A stretch of 7,251 nt of DNA, from positions 1 to 7,251 of the forward strand of contig CAZITV010000121.1 in the NCBI GenBank assembly GCA_964542255.1, in the 5' to 3' direction. Below, piece by piece: positions 6,819 to 7,251 of the stretch. The position numbers and the translations under genes are program-made. Under the pieces are notes generated by a model. The model saw only the letters and a program-made list of their open reading frames with translations, searched no databases and was not told the DNA's origin. This DNA is from CAYMSF01 sp964542255. GTDB lineage: Bacteria; Verrucomicrobiota; Lentisphaeria; Victivallales; Victivallaceae. Position 1 is the first letter of the stretch, and the number at the start of each line of letters is the position of its first letter.

Positions 6819-6823
6819 TCCTT
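6819..6823 (-). promoter_or_regulatory. Shine-Dalgarno of thrS
   Basis: AAGGA lies 12 nt before the ATG at 6806 and overlaps the in-frame TAA at 6824-6822. It supports the short, TGS-less start as genuine. Confidence 0.65.
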
Positions 6824-6903
6824 AAAATTAACAAAATATTGCAACCATCACAAAATATCCGGTAAGATTAGCTGTCCCTAAAGTTTTCCGCTGAATACGC
6901 ACT

Positions 6904-6923
6904 GGCAGCTTATAAGCACTGCC
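6904..6923. promoter_or_regulatory. 20-nt imperfect palindrome over the thrS promoter
   Basis: GGCAGCTTA (6904-6912) is complementary to TAAG-CA-CTGCC (6913-6923), apart from a two-base insertion in one arm. It covers the proposed -10 hexamer. It could be a repressor operator or the start of a leader hairpin. GCACTG also occurs twice nearby (6899-6904 and 6916-6921). Confidence 0.35.
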
Positions 6924-6938
6924 GCATAAACATCTCAA
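6909..6938 (-). promoter_or_regulatory. Candidate sigma70-like promoter of thrS
   Basis: On the minus strand TTGAGA (6938-6933) and TATAAG (6914-6909) are separated by 18 nt. Transcription would begin about 95 nt before the thrS ATG. Both boxes are imperfect and the region is AT-rich, so this is only the best match by eye. Confidence 0.35.
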
Positions 6939-7085
6939 ACAATACAACCCGTTCATTATTCAGCGAATAAGTCCGATTAAAAAAGCATCTTGAAGTTATC
7001 TCAACAGTTCTAAAATCAGCACTACTTAATTTAGCGCATTACCTTGATAAATCAATAGTTATACTGAGTAGCATTCTAAAAGATA

Positions 7086-7103
7086 GTAAAGATTGCACAG
7101 ATT
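7086..7103 (+). repeat. Two-unit 9-nt repeat ending AGATT
   Basis: GTAAAGATT is followed directly by GCACAGATT, two 9-nt units sharing A-AGATT-like ends. On the other strand it reads AATCTGTGC then AATCTTTAC. Two units alone could be chance. It is listed because two other 9-nt-period sets follow within 130 nt. Confidence 0.3.
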
Positions 7104-7162
7104 TTGAGTTTGGATTTGGTTTTATTTCGTGCAATTTGGTGCCACGCCTCCGGCGGGTAAAC

Positions 7163-7189
7163 CTTCATGTCCTTCATGAGCTTCATGGT
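7163..7189 (+). repeat. Three tandem CTTCATGNN units
   Basis: CTTCATGTC, CTTCATGAG and CTTCATGGT follow each other with an exact 9-nt period (TTCATG at 7164, 7173 and 7182). The units are too short and have no spacers for a CRISPR array. I recall similar TTCATG and TTCGTG word strings as dispersed intergenic repeats in environmental bacterial genomes, with no established function. Confidence 0.65.
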
Positions 7190-7207
7190 GAAACGTATTA
7201 GTTTTCT

Positions 7208-7232
7208 TTCGTGATTTTTCGTGTGGTTCGTG
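7208..7232 (+). repeat. Three TTCGTG words spaced 9-10 nt
   Basis: TTCGTG occurs at 7208, 7218 and 7227, with a further copy at 7126. This set lies 19 nt after the TTCATG set and differs from it by one base in the core word, so the two sets are probably related variants of one element. Confidence 0.6.
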
Positions 7233-7251
7233 GTTAATAATGTTTTGGTTT

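Larger units (their letters stand above)
6807..7251. other. Non-coding region upstream of thrS
   Basis: This 445-nt stretch holds no gene that I can support. It is AT-rich in its left and middle parts. From left to right it contains the thrS Shine-Dalgarno, a candidate promoter overlapped by a palindrome, a featureless AT-rich part (about 6945-7080), and near the right edge three sets of short tandem words with a period of about 9 nt. No T-box specifier or conserved T-box sequence is visible. Confidence 0.7.

Noticed and set aside
7163..7232. CRISPR array
   Set aside because: The repeated words are 6-9 nt and contiguous, with no spacers of 25-40 nt and no cas genes nearby.
6807..7251. T-box riboswitch upstream of thrS
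   Set aside because: I found no match to the conserved T-box AGGGTGGNACCGCG-type segment and no terminator just before thrS.
1..7251. tRNA or rRNA genes
   Set aside because: I found no cloverleaf with a GTTCRANNC-type T-arm in the non-coding gaps, and no rRNA-like stretch.

Overview
This window carries the classic thrS-infC-rpmI-rplT-pheS-pheT translation cluster. All six genes are on the minus strand, so transcription runs from the right edge to the left edge. Every gene is intact except pheT, which runs off the left edge a few codons before its expected C-terminus. The gene order is common in Gram-negative bacteria. Three features suggest a free-living or host-associated member of the Planctomycetes-Verrucomicrobia-Chlamydiae/Lentisphaerae side of the tree rather than a proteobacterium: the C-terminus of IF3 (PKLLGRNVSLTFSPIGKK), the four-cysteine cluster in PheS, and a ThrRS without a TGS domain. 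This assignment is inference from remembered family resemblance, and no search was run.

Layout from right to left. Positions 7251-6807 are non-coding and hold short tandem words with a period of about 9 nt (TTCATG x3, TTCGTG x3), a possible sigma70-like promoter overlapped by a palindrome, and a good Shine-Dalgarno for thrS. thrS (6806-5079) encodes a threonyl-tRNA synthetase with editing and catalytic domains but no TGS domain. After a 134-nt spacer comes infC (IF3), whose best start is a non-standard AUC codon at 4944 behind a perfect AAGGAGG. A 146-nt gap rich in stem-loops (4425-4280) precedes rpmI (L35) and rplT (L20), and is a likely site for L20 autoregulation. A strong Rho-independent terminator (3675-3631) follows rplT. 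A further 206 nt contain a periodic, inverted-repeat-rich block and a possible Phe-rich leader peptide (MFCRIFCRF) before pheS. pheS and pheT are 14 nt apart and tightly coupled.

The genes act together in translation. ThrRS and PheRS (alpha2beta2) charge tRNAs, IF3 selects start codons on the 30S subunit, and L35 and L20 are 50S proteins. The coding content is ordinary. The interesting signals are regulatory: the AUC start of infC, the structured rpmI leader, the terminator that splits pheST from the ribosomal-protein genes, the pheS leader, and the 9-nt-period intergenic repeats. I see no clearly undescribed multi-gene system here.
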